Positions 44,778 through 54,017 of a stretch of 64,000 nt of DNA are shown here, piece by piece. Made by a program: the position numbers and the translations under genes. The DNA is from an uncultured Gammaproteobacteria bacterium (GTDB lineage: Bacteria > Pseudomonadota > Gammaproteobacteria > Arenicellales > UBA868), in the NCBI GenBank assembly GCA_905612355.1, contig CAJQRU010000019.1:1-64000 (forward strand), in the 5' to 3' direction. The notes under the pieces were generated by a model, which was not told the origin of the DNA, did not search any database, and worked only from the letters and a program-made list of their open reading frames with translations. Within the stretch, counting starts at the first letter, position 1. Each line of letters starts with the position of its first letter.

Positions 44778-45377
44778 CTAAGATGGACCTTGTCTTGCGT
44801 TGTAGACGGGGGCGCCACTGTTAGCGAAGTAACGCAAACCCGCAAGTGCTTCTTCGTGGCACACGCCGACGGTAACGCTAATGCCACGTTGTTCGAGTTC
44901 TTCTTGCCAATTGTCACGCAACGGCCCTTCGTCGAAACCCGTGATGTCCTCCACCTTGCAGCCCGCTCCGGCAATCACCAGTGAAGTGATTCCGGACCAG
45001 ATCGTTGCGCCATAACACATCGCACAAGGCCTCCAATTGACTACCAGTTGATGTGCAGGCACGTTGGGCGCACCAAGATCGAAAGTTTGTAATTGTTTTT
45101 GTGCAAGCGACAGCGCTACGATTTCGGCGTGCGCTGAAGAACAAAGATGCGGGATCACACGATTGACTCCAATGACCACCGGCCGACCCGTATCGAGTTC
45201 AAATACACCAGCGGCGAAAGGTCCACCAGTTTGTTCTTCGGTGTTACGCCGGGCAAACCGAAGTACTTCACGCATGCGGTCCTCTATGGTTTCGTAGGTC
45301 GGTTTAAGATTTTTGTTTTCGTTTATTGCCCACGCTGGCAAGGTTAAAGAAAAGGAATAGTCGTTTGAAGTTGCCAT
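44778..45377 (-). CDS. nucleoside deaminase (CMP/dCMP deaminase superfamily)
   Basis: 199-aa zinc deaminase. The metal site is His83-Ala-Glu85 (SSAHAEIVAL) with Cys118 and Cys121 in WRPCAMCYG. The protein is longer than TadA, with an N-terminal extension of 25-30 residues and a C-terminal FANSGAPVYNARQG. PCAMC is common in guanine and similar free-base deaminases, so purine base or nucleoside deamination is more likely than tRNA editing. It stands alone, flanked by large noncoding stretches. Confidence 0.85.
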   Translation of the reverse strand: MATSNDYSFSLTLPAWAINENKNLKPTYETIEDRMREVLRFARRNTEEQTGGPFAAGVFELDTGRPVVIGVNRVIPHLCSSAHAEIVALSLAQKQLQTFDLGAPNVPAHQLVVNWRPCAMCYGATIWSGITSLVIAGAGCKVEDITGFDEGPLRDNWQEELEQRGISVTVGVCHEEALAGLRYFANSGAPVYNARQGPS

Positions 45378-46174
45378 GGAAAGTGACCTATCAGATTGAA
45401 CTCAATGCAAACGGCGGCGGCATGGCAGGCCTTGATTGCCATCCTTGCGTGGACGAAGGATACCAAGTCTCCGGTTTTAATGGAGTGATTTACAGACATA
45501 GATCTAAGGGTCTAGTGCCTCAGTTCAGGAATCCCCTGATATCGGGGATGGTTCAACGTGACGTTTTTCTTTTTGCGTGCCCCAACCGACCCATCCATAA
45601 GAATCTCTAGCGCAACATGGTGTGACATGAAAGGTCTGCCTTCAATCCTATTGCGGGTGTTTTGTGTTGGGGCGGGTGTGGAGTCAGGTCGGTGTTCCGA
45701 ATTCTGATGACAGCGGCAAGTTCTAGTGATATGCCAAGGTTTGAGGTTGCATCGGTTGGTGGTGGCACTTTGGCGGTATAGCGTTGGGTTTAAAATGCTG
45801 CCTATGCCCGCGCTGGGCCGTCGGTATTAAACTAGGGTCTTAATGGCAATCATTCGTCGTCGGGGGCATATGGGCAACCGCCTATGTATCTATCGTCTAA
45901 TGGTTCTAGGCGGGTCATTTCATTCATCAAGCCACGCGGACTAAAATATCAATATCAATATCAACGACAGGGGTTTTTAGAATGCCGAAGCCCTGATTGA
46001 TAACTTCTGGTACGAAACAGTGTTATCCAAATAATCAATGTGACATTGATGCCACAAGAAAAAGATACTTCTGCACCCTTTACGAAGGATACTAAGTCAC
46101 CAATACCTTATTGATTGGGGTCGTTGTGAATAGTCACATGGACAACCGACAATGCGACTATTAGGAAATAATAC
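45378..46174. other. intergenic region, 797 bp, with a short hexamer repeat
   Basis: The longest gap in the window. A minus-to-plus pair of short hairpins includes ATCCCC with GGGGAT at 45531-45549, and three copies of AATATC stand at 45945-45962. Two similar 20-base blocks start at about 45453 and 46083 (18 of 20 identical). A plus-strand frame at 45326-45610 has no recognisable content. No gene can be supported. Confidence 0.5.
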
Positions 46175-47134
46175 ATGACAGAAAATATTTATCCGGTCGA
46201 ACTGACCGCGCCGGACATTGAGCCTTACCGGACAGGTAATACAGGCGTTGAGTTTGTTACGACCTTCGATAGTGGTACAGCGGGCCCACATGTGATGATT
46301 AATGCCGTCACCCACGGCAATGAAATCTGTGGTGCCATTGCGCTGGATGCATTGCTCAAGGCCGATGTGCGCCCTGTCCAAGGCAAACTCACACTTGGCT
46401 TTATCAACCACATGGCTTTTCAGACTTTTGATCCACAGGCCCCGGATTTGTCCAGGTTTGTCGATGAAGATTTCAATCGCGTGTGGGTTGAGGAGCGGTT
46501 GGACGGAGCCGAGGACACAGTCGAATTACGCCGCGCCCGTGAGCTTCGCCCTATCTTCGATTCGGTAGATTTGCTTCTGGACATTCATTCCATGGGGACC
46601 AACTCTGGGGCGCTGATGATCTGCAACGGGCTGGAAAAGGAGCGTACATTCAGTCGAATGGTTAACTTCCCGGCCTTTATCATGTGTGGCTCGGGACATG
46701 TTGTTGGCAAACGCTTGATCGAATACACCCCGTTCAATGATGTGAATAACAACAAGGTCGCGTTATTAGTCGAATGTGGTCAGCACTGGGCTGCAGCGAC
46801 TGGTATAGCGGCGTTGGATACGGCGCTGCATTTTCTGCGTGCTGCGAAGACAGTATCTCCAGTATTTATCGAAGAACACCTGTCGGACGTTGCAACTAAT
46901 CCGCCAGCGGCACAAATGTGGGACGTCACAGGCGGCGTTATCGCAGAAACCGATGATTTCGAATTCGTTAAACCCTTTGCTGGTATGGAAATCATCGAAA
47001 CAGCAGAAACGGTCATTGCTAATGATGGCGACACACCGATCGTCACGCCCTACGATCACTGCCTGTTGATGATGCCCAATCACAAGCCGGGCAAGGGCAT
47101 GCGTAAGTTGCGTCTGTGTCGGCGTGTTGGGTAA
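46175..47134 (+). CDS. succinylglutamate desuccinylase/aspartoacylase family deacylase
   Basis: 319-aa zinc carboxypeptidase-like deacylase. The zinc ligands are His47 and Glu50 in AVTHGNEICGA and a later His in LLDIHSMGTNSGAL; the Arg motif DFNRVW is present. A C-terminal beta domain follows from about residue 240. The family removes acyl groups from amino acids or ureido-like compounds. AGGA precedes ATG 46175 by eight bases. It is single, without arginine-succinyltransferase genes nearby, so AstE itself is unlikely. Confidence 0.85.
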   Translation: MTENIYPVELTAPDIEPYRTGNTGVEFVTTFDSGTAGPHVMINAVTHGNEICGAIALDALLKADVRPVQGKLTLGFINHMAFQTFDPQAPDLSRFVDEDFNRVWVEERLDGAEDTVELRRARELRPIFDSVDLLLDIHSMGTNSGALMICNGLEKERTFSRMVNFPAFIMCGSGHVVGKRLIEYTPFNDVNNNKVALLVECGQHWAAATGIAALDTALHFLRAAKTVSPVFIEEHLSDVATNPPAAQMWDVTGGVIAETDDFEFVKPFAGMEIIETAETVIANDGDTPIVTPYDHCLLMMPNHKPGKGMRKLRLCRRVG

Positions 47135-47348
47135 ACGCGTTCTTTGAGAACGACAAGGCCGCTTTGAGGAAAATAACAGAAGTTTCGACGCCATTTTTTC
47201 TTATGCCACTGTTGAAGCAAAGCCTTTGTGTGTTGACTGACAAGGCACCGTAGCAACCCGGTTCCCTGCGCTTTGGTCAAGGGAAATTGTTGTGGGCGCT
47301 ACCGTTAGGACGCGGTTCATCAGGTTCCTAGCCAACCCTGGGGAGTGA

Positions 47349-47852
47349 ATGGTGCCAACGCGGTTCAACTATCTTAGGCAGGACTCCCCGCTGACTTTGG
47401 CTGAAGGTCTCGAGGAATATTCGGCGAGTTATCCTTTTCTCAACACAAACGACGGCTCAACTGAAGCGAGTGCCTGGTTCAGGTGCCATGATCTGACGCA
47501 TGTGGTGTTTGGCACCATTCCCTTTGAAATCAGGGGGGAAACCATCAATGATTTGTGGACGATATTCGGATCAGATGTCACGCTTAAAGAATATTGGCAA
47601 TTCTTCAGAGTCACTAACATCAGCTATAGCACAGTGATCAAGAGTTACGACAGAAAACATGGTGGGCGACTGAGAGTGTATGGGGCGATGTTGAAACAAT
47701 TCCCGGTAGGGCTTATGACCATTGTTCGTGCATTGAAGATGAAGAAAAAATGGCCGTGGCATGATTCCGAACTGTATTTGCATCAGGCGCTATGGCAGAC
47801 AAGAGAAGAATTTGGCATCAGGGTCATCAATCCAGGTTCTAATCCCAGATAA
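47349..47852 (+). CDS. Coq4-like protein
   Basis: 167-aa protein whose core reads FRCHDLTHVVFGTIPFEIRG followed by Glu. This resembles the metal-binding HDxxH...E motif of Coq4, a scaffold or C1-decarboxylase/hydroxylase partner in ubiquinone synthesis, although the distance from the second His to Glu is one residue longer than I would expect. The C-terminus (SELYLHQALWQTREEFGI) is compatible. GGGGAG is close to ATG 47349. No other ubiquinone gene is adjacent. The family call is from motif memory and should be read as tentative. Confidence 0.55.
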   Translation: MVPTRFNYLRQDSPLTLAEGLEEYSASYPFLNTNDGSTEASAWFRCHDLTHVVFGTIPFEIRGETINDLWTIFGSDVTLKEYWQFFRVTNISYSTVIKSYDRKHGGRLRVYGAMLKQFPVGLMTIVRALKMKKKWPWHDSELYLHQALWQTREEFGIRVINPGSNPR

Positions 47853-47992
47853 GATCGCTCGTCAGGGGTGTCTTGGCAGTTATTGACGATGACCATGAAA
47901 AACAGCCACCGAAGCATAAGACAGAGACAGTAGATATCCCCGATGCAATGACGAAGTTCATACGTGTTGTTCGAGTGGTTGCAATAGCTACG

Positions 47993-48037
47993 CTACTTCT
48001 GCGCTGAATCCTCGGCTTCAACGTGTGTGTAGCGGTC
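47993..48037 (-). pseudogene. tyrosine-recombinase C-terminal fragment (remnant 1)
   Basis: Minus-strand frame DRYTHVEAEDSAQK then TAG, matching the last helix and catalytic Tyr region (RYTHL-AEDLA-K) of phage-type integrases. Only this 3' end is visible. Similar to three other fragments between 55.4 and 57.2 kb. Confidence 0.55.
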
Positions 48038-48090
48038 TTGTTCTACGAAATCACAACCGTCGGTGCGGGGTCAGTTTCTCATCGTAGTCA

Positions 48091-49296
48091 TCACGTAGAG
48101 GGGATTCGAATCCGTGAAAGCTGCCAGGTCATGAGAAGGGCTGCGAAAGAGACCATCAGCATAATTTGGAAAATGACCTGATAATTTCCAAAAACATCAT
48201 AAACGATACCCCCGGCGTAGGCCCCAAGACCACCTGCGCCATGATGAACCATCGCGACGATACCCGTGAGCATCCCCAAGTGGGCAGTGCCGAAATACTT
48301 ACGAACGAAGACAATGGTTAACGGTGCTGTGATCCAGAACGTAAAACCGTAAACCAGGGCAAAGCCGATGATCGCAACAACCGATGTAGTGACCGTAATC
48401 AAACCGAAGAGCACGATGCGTATTAAGAAACAGATGAGTGTCGGCAACATCGGACCGAATCGGTCGGACACAAATCCGGTCATTAGTACTCCAGCGAGTC
48501 CAACTAACCCCATCAATGCAAAAAGGTTGCCGGACGCAACGGGCCCCATCCCTTGATCACGCGCAAAGGCGACCACGTGGGTGGCTACAAAAAAATCCTG
48601 GAATCCACACATGGCGTAGATCACGAGCAAATACCAGAGCTTCGAGTCTCGCAGTAGGCCCGAAAGCTTTAATTCGAATTTGGCACTGCCTAAAGGTTCA
48701 TTCGGCATTCCGGGACCTGGTAGTGCAGGCTCTGGAATTGACAACAACGCTAATGGCACGATCAACAGTAGGCCAAGCGCTGCCAGCACCAGAAAAGCCC
48801 CCCGCCAGCCAATGGTCTCGAGCTGTGACGTGAGCAGTAATATGATGACCAGCTGTCCGGCGCCCATTCCTGATATTGCAATGCTGTTTGCCAATCCGAG
48901 GTGCTTAGGGAACCATCGGCTAATCATCACACCAATGGGTGCGATGGAGGTGCCTGCCGTAGCGAGAGCGAACAGTACTCCGTAAAGCACGACCGCCTGT
49001 GCGGGCGTTTGGATCACGCTCATGAGGGCGACGCTTGCACTTGATAGTAGAACCGAGGCGAGCAGTACGGTGCGAATACGGTATCGATCCACCAGTCGAC
49101 CGATGACGGGGAGCACCACAGCGGAAACGACCATGAACAACGTGACCGTCAATGATAATGTGGCACGGGTCCAGTTCAGATCGTCTGCCATCGGTTTCAA
49201 CATGAGGCCCATGGTGAACCGCGATCCGCCGTTATAGAGCAGAAGCACAAAACCAGTGGCGAGAATGAAAGTGGCGCTCAGGGTCTTGGATTTCAT
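48091..49296 (-). CDS. MFS transporter (monocarboxylate-type)
   Basis: About 401-aa transporter with twelve hydrophobic segments. The loop 2-3 motif appears as GRLVDRYRIRTVLL and again in the second half as GFVSDRFGPMLPTL. The opening GGSRFTMGLMLKPMADDL and the halves GWRGAFLVLAALGLLLIV resemble the OFA/monocarboxylate branch. ATG 49296 is used; a GTG at 49317 would add seven residues. Single gene; likely substrates are small carboxylates. Confidence 0.88.
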   Translation of the reverse strand: MKSKTLSATFILATGFVLLLYNGGSRFTMGLMLKPMADDLNWTRATLSLTVTLFMVVSAVVLPVIGRLVDRYRIRTVLLASVLLSSASVALMSVIQTPAQAVVLYGVLFALATAGTSIAPIGVMISRWFPKHLGLANSIAISGMGAGQLVIILLLTSQLETIGWRGAFLVLAALGLLLIVPLALLSIPEPALPGPGMPNEPLGSAKFELKLSGLLRDSKLWYLLVIYAMCGFQDFFVATHVVAFARDQGMGPVASGNLFALMGLVGLAGVLMTGFVSDRFGPMLPTLICFLIRIVLFGLITVTTSVVAIIGFALVYGFTFWITAPLTIVFVRKYFGTAHLGMLTGIVAMVHHGAGGLGAYAGGIVYDVFGNYQVIFQIMLMVSFAALLMTWQLSRIRIPST

Positions 49297-49684
49297 TGAT
49301 CGCGAATCATCAGGCACAAATCGATCCCTGTGAGTTTACCGTCCGACCAGATAGAGGGTTGGACGAGCAGTCTGAGAGTTGGTTTACGGATTGTAGGGAA
49401 ATGTACTGGATTGGCCGTGTCGCTGTGAAATTGTGGTACCGCGATAAATGCAACTTTCGACTGTGATCGCGATCACCAACACCAGAGTAGTAGATGGTTG
49501 CATAGTTATCGGCATCAATAGCCCAATGAGTCCCATAACGATCATCGGTTAAATGAGGGTAAATTCCTTCTGAAAGCGTTTAATATTTTTGTCTTTTTTA
49601 GTCGCTTGGATAGTGTTTTTTTTTGATACGGACAAGGTCAATTATTGTAATAATCACCATCCTGTTTCCGCAGAGCTATTTATA
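49297..49684. other. intergenic region, about 390 bp
   Basis: Divergent space between the MFS gene and the Sel1/EF-hand frame. A poly-T tract of nine at about 49616-49624 is the only notable sequence. An open frame from a TTG at 49589 joins the downstream gene but has no ribosome-binding site. Confidence 0.45.
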
Positions 49685-50275
49685 ATGGAGACCCTTTCCG
49701 AACAGGGGGATTACCGTGCCCAGTTCAATCTGGGTTTGATGTACTACAACGGACAAGGTGTTCTGCAGGACGATAAGACTGCCCTGAAGGGGTGCACCCT
49801 TACTGCCGAACAGGGGAGTTACCGTGCTCAATTCAATTTAACACCTCAGTTCGATTTTAACGGCGATGGCCGAATCGATACGGCAGATGGCGTTGTTGTG
49901 GGTGGAAGTACGATTGGTTATGCGGCACGCAAGGTCGAAGGCAAAGGCCTACTTACCGCGCCTTCGGTGAGCGGTAATGTCCATTTCGCACCCAGCAGTG
50001 GCGTAAAAAAGACGGAAGATATGACTAAGACGGCGCTAGTCGATTCTGATGCAAATAATAGCGGTCGCATTTCGTGGGAGGAACTCACTCCGAGGGAAGT
50101 CACCGCACCGACGACTCCTGTGGTCACTACTGACACTGAGACTGCCACTGCCACTGCCACTGCCACTCCTACTACTAAGACTGCCACTCCTAGTACTGAT
50201 ACTGATACTAACACCACCACCCCTACTACTGGCACTGCCGGGCCTCCTCCTGACACTACTTCGGCGAGTGATTAA
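49685..50275 (+). CDS. chimeric Sel1-repeat / EF-hand / Thr-rich protein
   Basis: 196-aa frame made of unlike parts. Residues 1-50 are one and a half Sel1-like repeats (EQGDYRAQFNLGLMYYNGQG, then EQGSYRAQFNL) that break off. Residue 53 onward has an EF-hand/dockerin loop FDFNGDGRIDTADG, and a second one follows near 120 (VDSDANNSGRISWEEL). The last 60 residues are Thr/Pro/Ala low-complexity coded partly by ACTGCC repeats. No signal peptide is seen, although calcium-loop and Thr-rich tails are usual for secreted proteins. It may be a fusion formed by recombination, possibly nonfunctional. Confidence 0.55.
   Translation: METLSEQGDYRAQFNLGLMYYNGQGVLQDDKTALKGCTLTAEQGSYRAQFNLTPQFDFNGDGRIDTADGVVVGGSTIGYAARKVEGKGLLTAPSVSGNVHFAPSSGVKKTEDMTKTALVDSDANNSGRISWEELTPREVTAPTTPVVTTDTETATATATATPTTKTATPSTDTDTNTTTPTTGTAGPPPDTTSASD
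49700..49837. repeat. direct repeat of 30 bp encoding Sel1 units
   Basis: Two blocks, 49700-49729 and 49808-49837, match at about 26 of 30 bases and encode EQGDYRAQFN and EQGSYRAQFN. They mark the ends of Sel1 units and a likely site of unequal recombination. Confidence 0.75.
50141..50164. repeat. ACTGCC hexamer microsatellite, four copies
   Basis: Four perfect ACTGCC copies within a longer Thr/Ala-coding low-complexity tract (about 50110-50260). In-frame, so copy changes would only lengthen or shorten the Thr-Ala tail. Confidence 0.8.
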
Positions 50276-50850
50276 ACCGTTTTAGTGGGAGGCGACTTGG
50301 TCGATAGACGTTTTTGGGTCGGGTAGTTTTCCGTATAGCTCGACGGTGAAACGAGGCCGGTATGCTGGGTAAATGGACTCACGCCGGAGCAATGTCAAAT
50401 GGTGCGCTTCTAATGGATGTTCGCCGCCACACTGTGTGAGGCGCTTTTCATTGTTGATGTGGACAATGCGGCGTAAAAACGCAATGCACCTTGTGTCATT
50501 CGACTGAAAGGCTTGTACGACCACTTGCAGGAAAAAAAGACACACACCATCTAACGCATGGTGCTCCAAGTTAATCAAATGCCACTCACCCGATGTTCTA
50601 TCTAGAGTTAGGGGGCTGTGGTGTCATTAATGAAATGAGCAACGCAATGACGCGCATGAAGATCACGCACATGTTATGCGGAAAATAGAAGCGCCACGCT
50701 GATTTCGGGTTGTTGTGTTGCAGGTTAAACCCTCACTACAGAGTGAGTCCCACGCGTACAATCGTGTATTCTTGGTGACACACAATACAACCCATAACAA
50801 TTCACACTCGTATCAACCAAGTTGGAATACCACCCAGGGCCTCTAACGTT
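50276..50850. other. intergenic region, 575 bp
   Basis: A 98-codon minus-strand frame (50282-50578, TTG start) has a protein-like composition (RFTVELYGKLPDP) but no motif I recognise. The rest shows no signal. I do not support a gene here. Confidence 0.45.
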
Positions 50851-52029
50851 ATGAATATACCTACAGAGATTCAAGGTTTTGAAGATGACCTCAAGCTGTG
50901 GCGCCGCGATATCCATCAACACCCTGAACTCGGATTCGAAGAAAAAAGAACGGCCAAATTCGTCGCCGAGCAACTAGCGAAATTTGGCTGTGAGGTGCAT
51001 GCCGGTATCGGTGGTACCGGCGTTGTTGGGGTGCTGCGTAATGGTCCTGGTAATCGCTCTATCGGACTCCGCGCTGACATGGATGCTCTGCCGATACAAG
51101 AAGAAAATACCTTTGGACACTGCTCAGCGCACGATGGGAAAATGCACGCCTGCGGTCACGATGGGCACACCACAATGCTACTTGGTGCGGCGCGCTATCT
51201 CGCTGCGACTCAAAACTTTAACGGTATTGTTCATTTTATATTTCAACCTGCCGAAGAAGGCCTCGGTGGTGCACACGCTATGATGGAAGATGGATTGTTT
51301 GAGCAGTTTCCATGTGAAAGTATTTATGGGATGCACAATTGGCCGAGTATGCCCGTTGGCCAGTTCGGCATTCGAAACGGTGCACTTCTTGCTGGTGGCG
51401 CGCTTTTTGATGTCACAGTGAATGGTCGCGGCTCGCATGGTGCATTTCCGCAGCACGCTAATGACCCAGTTCTCGCTGCGAGTGAAATCGTCATGTCGCT
51501 GCAACAAATTGTGGCACGCCGTTTTGATCCGTTGGAAACGGGGGTTGTTAGTGTGACTATGTTTAAGGGCGGCGATGCCTACAACGTGATTCCCAAAGTA
51601 GCTTCAATTGGCGGGACGGCAAGAGCGTTTTCAAGAGATGGACTCGAGATGATTGAAAAAGAAATGCATCGTGTGATAACTGGTGTCGCTGCAGCCCACA
51701 ACGTCGTTGCTGAATTTGATTATCGGGTCACCTTTGCGCCCACTATCAATACGCCGCGTGAGACCGAGTTAATTGCAGATGTTGCTGCAGACTTGGTAGG
51801 TGAAGAGAAAGTTGAGCGAAACCACTATCTGATTTCAGGCTCTGAAGATTTCTCTTTCATGCTCGAGAACCGGCCGGGAGCATTTATTCTGATTGGTAAT
51901 GGAGAAGACACGTCCCCAGTACACACGCCAACCTACGAATTCAACGACAACATTCTGCCGCTCGGTAGCACCTTGTATGCAAAAATTGTTGAACGGGAAT
52001 TGGCCGCGGACAGTGCCGCATTATCATGA
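50851..52029 (+). CDS. M20 family amidohydrolase (hippurate hydrolase/N-acyl amino acid amidohydrolase)
   Basis: 392-aa metallohydrolase. Metal ligands are Cys101 and His103 in HACGHDGHTTM, the acidic pair in QPAEEGLGG near residue 136, His in GMHNWPSMPVG and a C-terminal His in VHTPTYEFND. The opening IHQHPELGFEE is the family signature. The lid domain has NGRGSHGAFPQHANDP. It removes acyl groups from amino acids. It stands alone, with no clear ribosome-binding site before ATG 50851. Confidence 0.92.
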   Translation: MNIPTEIQGFEDDLKLWRRDIHQHPELGFEEKRTAKFVAEQLAKFGCEVHAGIGGTGVVGVLRNGPGNRSIGLRADMDALPIQEENTFGHCSAHDGKMHACGHDGHTTMLLGAARYLAATQNFNGIVHFIFQPAEEGLGGAHAMMEDGLFEQFPCESIYGMHNWPSMPVGQFGIRNGALLAGGALFDVTVNGRGSHGAFPQHANDPVLAASEIVMSLQQIVARRFDPLETGVVSVTMFKGGDAYNVIPKVASIGGTARAFSRDGLEMIEKEMHRVITGVAAAHNVVAEFDYRVTFAPTINTPRETELIADVAADLVGEEKVERNHYLISGSEDFSFMLENRPGAFILIGNGEDTSPVHTPTYEFNDNILPLGSTLYAKIVERELAADSAALS

Positions 52030-52317
52030 GAGCCCTATTCCTATGCGAATTAGGTGGTCAGGGGTCTATTTCTCACTTAAAGCGTTAGGTCGTATAGATG
52101 CGCTGTAATGAAAAAACCCTAGCGAGGAAATAGCTTCCTTCGTGAAAGGCCGAAAAGGGTAGTTATCGGCAACACGGCCAAAAAGTTACTGTGATTGCCG
52201 TAGCTGCCTGCACTGCCGCGCCGAGCCCAGTACTTGTAGGGTATGTGTATCCACACACTTTCCTCTGGTGTTTCTGGGGGAATATAGTGGGGGTTGGTGA
52301 TCGCGGGAGAACAAAAC

Positions 52318-52761
52318 GTGGAGAAGAGTATTTATGCGGGATTTTGGATACGGGCGCTTGCCTCAATTATCGATACCATAATAATGGTCGTGCCCATGTT
52401 TATGTTTTTGGCGTCAATTTATCCAGATTATTTTAGTTCAGAGCTTGATCCAGGTGCTCGAATGTATCGGGGCCCCATTGATGTCGCGGTCCAGTTGGGT
52501 GTGCCGTGTTTCTATACGATTCTTTTTTGGAGATTGAAAGGCGCCACGCCAGGTAAGATGATCGTAGAAATAAAAATTGTTGATGCAAAGACCTTACTTG
52601 AGCCAAGTGTGCCTTCTCTCATAGGGCGATACTTTGCCTATTTCGTGTCCACTATTCCGCTGTGTTTGGGGTTTCTTTGGGTGGCGTGGGGTAAAGACAA
52701 AAGAGGATTCCACGACAAACTGGCTGGGACAGCAGTGATTTACCCGGGGAGAGTCAAATAG
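52318..52761 (+). CDS. RDD family membrane protein
   Basis: 147-aa membrane protein with three hydrophobic segments. The RDD signature is present as YAGFWIRALASIIDTIIM at the N-terminus, then RLKGATPGKMIVEIKIVD, and DKRGFHDKLAGTAVI at the end. The start chosen is GTG at 52318, with GGGAGA eight bases upstream; TTG or GTG about 20 bases earlier are possible. RDD proteins are small permease-like or ion-exchange membrane proteins without a fixed role. Single gene. Confidence 0.85.
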   Translation: MEKSIYAGFWIRALASIIDTIIMVVPMFMFLASIYPDYFSSELDPGARMYRGPIDVAVQLGVPCFYTILFWRLKGATPGKMIVEIKIVDAKTLLEPSVPSLIGRYFAYFVSTIPLCLGFLWVAWGKDKRGFHDKLAGTAVIYPGRVK

Positions 52762-53025
52762 GCGTGCCATAAACCCAGAGGGTGGTTGACATCTTTCATA
52801 AAGCCAACAAGTGCATTGTGTCGGTCAATGCTTAAGAGATTCAGCGCGAGAAGAGGGTGATGCTACCCAGTGCTGACTTCACCTAAGGAGATGAGATGCA
52901 GTGGGATAAACCATTGTTTCGGTGGTAATAAGAATAACCGTGGCTAGAAAATGAGAGCGTGTCTCGGGGTTTCAACTGGAGAATGGGATGCTAAAGAATA
53001 ACGAGTTGGTAGGGAGGGAAAAAAG

Positions 53026-53199
53026 ATGTTAGAAATGAAAGAAGAATGTCTAAAGTGTCTCACGCCGCTTGGTTTGACATCTGAGGTAATGATTTGTTCA
53101 TATGAATGTACATACTGTCTAAAGTGTGCCGAAGAAAATAATTCGATTTGTCAAAACTGCAATGGCAACTTGCAAAAACGACCCAACAGAACTCTGTGA
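53026..53199 (+). CDS. DUF1272 domain small zinc-ribbon-like protein
   Basis: 57-aa cysteine-rich protein: MLEMKEECLKC, then ICSYECTYCLKC, then ICQNCNGNL. The eight-Cys pattern and YECTYC match DUF1272, a short family probably binding zinc. AGGGAGGG stands seven or eight bases before ATG 53026. The function is unknown. It precedes the GlcG/HbpS-like gene on the same strand by 43 bp, so the two may be co-expressed. Confidence 0.85.
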   Translation: MLEMKEECLKCLTPLGLTSEVMICSYECTYCLKCAEENNSICQNCNGNLQKRPNRTL

Positions 53200-53242
53200 G
53201 AAATACCAGCACATTGTTTTTTTCAAAACAGGAAAACACCGA

Positions 53243-53746
53243 TTGAAACACTCTATTTCTAAAGCCATTGTCATTGGATTCAGTTTGTTCGCTATGCCAT
53301 CGGCTCATGCTGCGGAAGGAACGGTTACCTTTGAAGTGCTTACTCCAGAGGCAGCGCTCCAGGCCGCTAAAGCAGCATTAGCCAGCTGTAGGTCATCGGG
53401 TTATCAGGTGGCAGTAGCCGTGGTGGATCGTTTTGGTGGTATTCAGGTGGTATTGCGTGATCAGCTCGCTGCACCACGTACAGTTGACACAGCAGTTGGA
53501 AAAGCACGCACTGCGGCTGGGTTCAGAACTAACACGACTGAAATGGTGTCGCTCACTGAGGAAGGCACACCTCAAGCAGGGATTCGTAACCTGCCGGGTG
53601 TCACCGTCATTGGCGGAGGGATGCTCATAGAAGCGGCTGGTTCACTGGTCGGTGGCATTGGGGTGTCTGGAGCACCTGGCCCACATCTTGACGACGCTTG
53701 TGCTCAGGCTGGTATCGATAATATTGAAGAGCTTTTGGAGTTTTGA
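53243..53746 (+). CDS. GlcG/HbpS family heme-binding-like protein, exported
   Basis: 167-aa protein. The TTG at 53243 was chosen because AGGA precedes it by nine bases and it opens a good signal peptide (MKHSISKAIVIGFSLFAMPSAHA, cleavage at AHA-AE); no ATG gives a comparable start. The mature part has the GlcG/HbpS features AVAVVDRFGGIQVVLRD, ARTAAGFRTNT, and VIGGGMLIEAAGSLVGGIGVSG. The family includes heme-binding and diol-dehydratase reactivation-like proteins. Periplasmic location is inferred from the signal peptide. Confidence 0.87.
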   Translation: MKHSISKAIVIGFSLFAMPSAHAAEGTVTFEVLTPEAALQAAKAALASCRSSGYQVAVAVVDRFGGIQVVLRDQLAAPRTVDTAVGKARTAAGFRTNTTEMVSLTEEGTPQAGIRNLPGVTVIGGGMLIEAAGSLVGGIGVSGAPGPHLDDACAQAGIDNIEELLEF

Positions 53747-54017
53747 AGTTAACAATGGTCTTTCAAAGTGGTCTCAGACCCTAAACTTCCACATTCGAGT
53801 CATTGGGATTGGGCGATGGACTTGGTATGAAACCTCTCCCTGCACTGTCTTTTTTATTGCCTGCTAGTATGTTCGAAATGCTCGCTTTTCCTCTGTCAGT
53901 GCACGAAAAAATCCTATGAAGTATTTACTCCTTTGTATTACACGTGACTCAGGGCGCCCTGGAGATCCCAAGTGGGACATGGGTTGCCTTAACTGCTAAT
54001 TGAAAGAGGGTCCCCCG

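Noticed and set aside
44778-45377. tadA tRNA adenosine deaminase
   Set aside because: Longer protein with PCAMC and extra N- and C-terminal segments; free base or nucleoside deaminase is more likely.
45326-45610. 94-codon plus-strand frame beside the deaminase gene
   Set aside because: Partly antisense to the deaminase 5' end and without any family feature.
50282-50578. 98-codon minus-strand frame in an intergenic region
   Set aside because: Starts with TTG, no ribosome-binding site and no recognisable motif; too weak to annotate.
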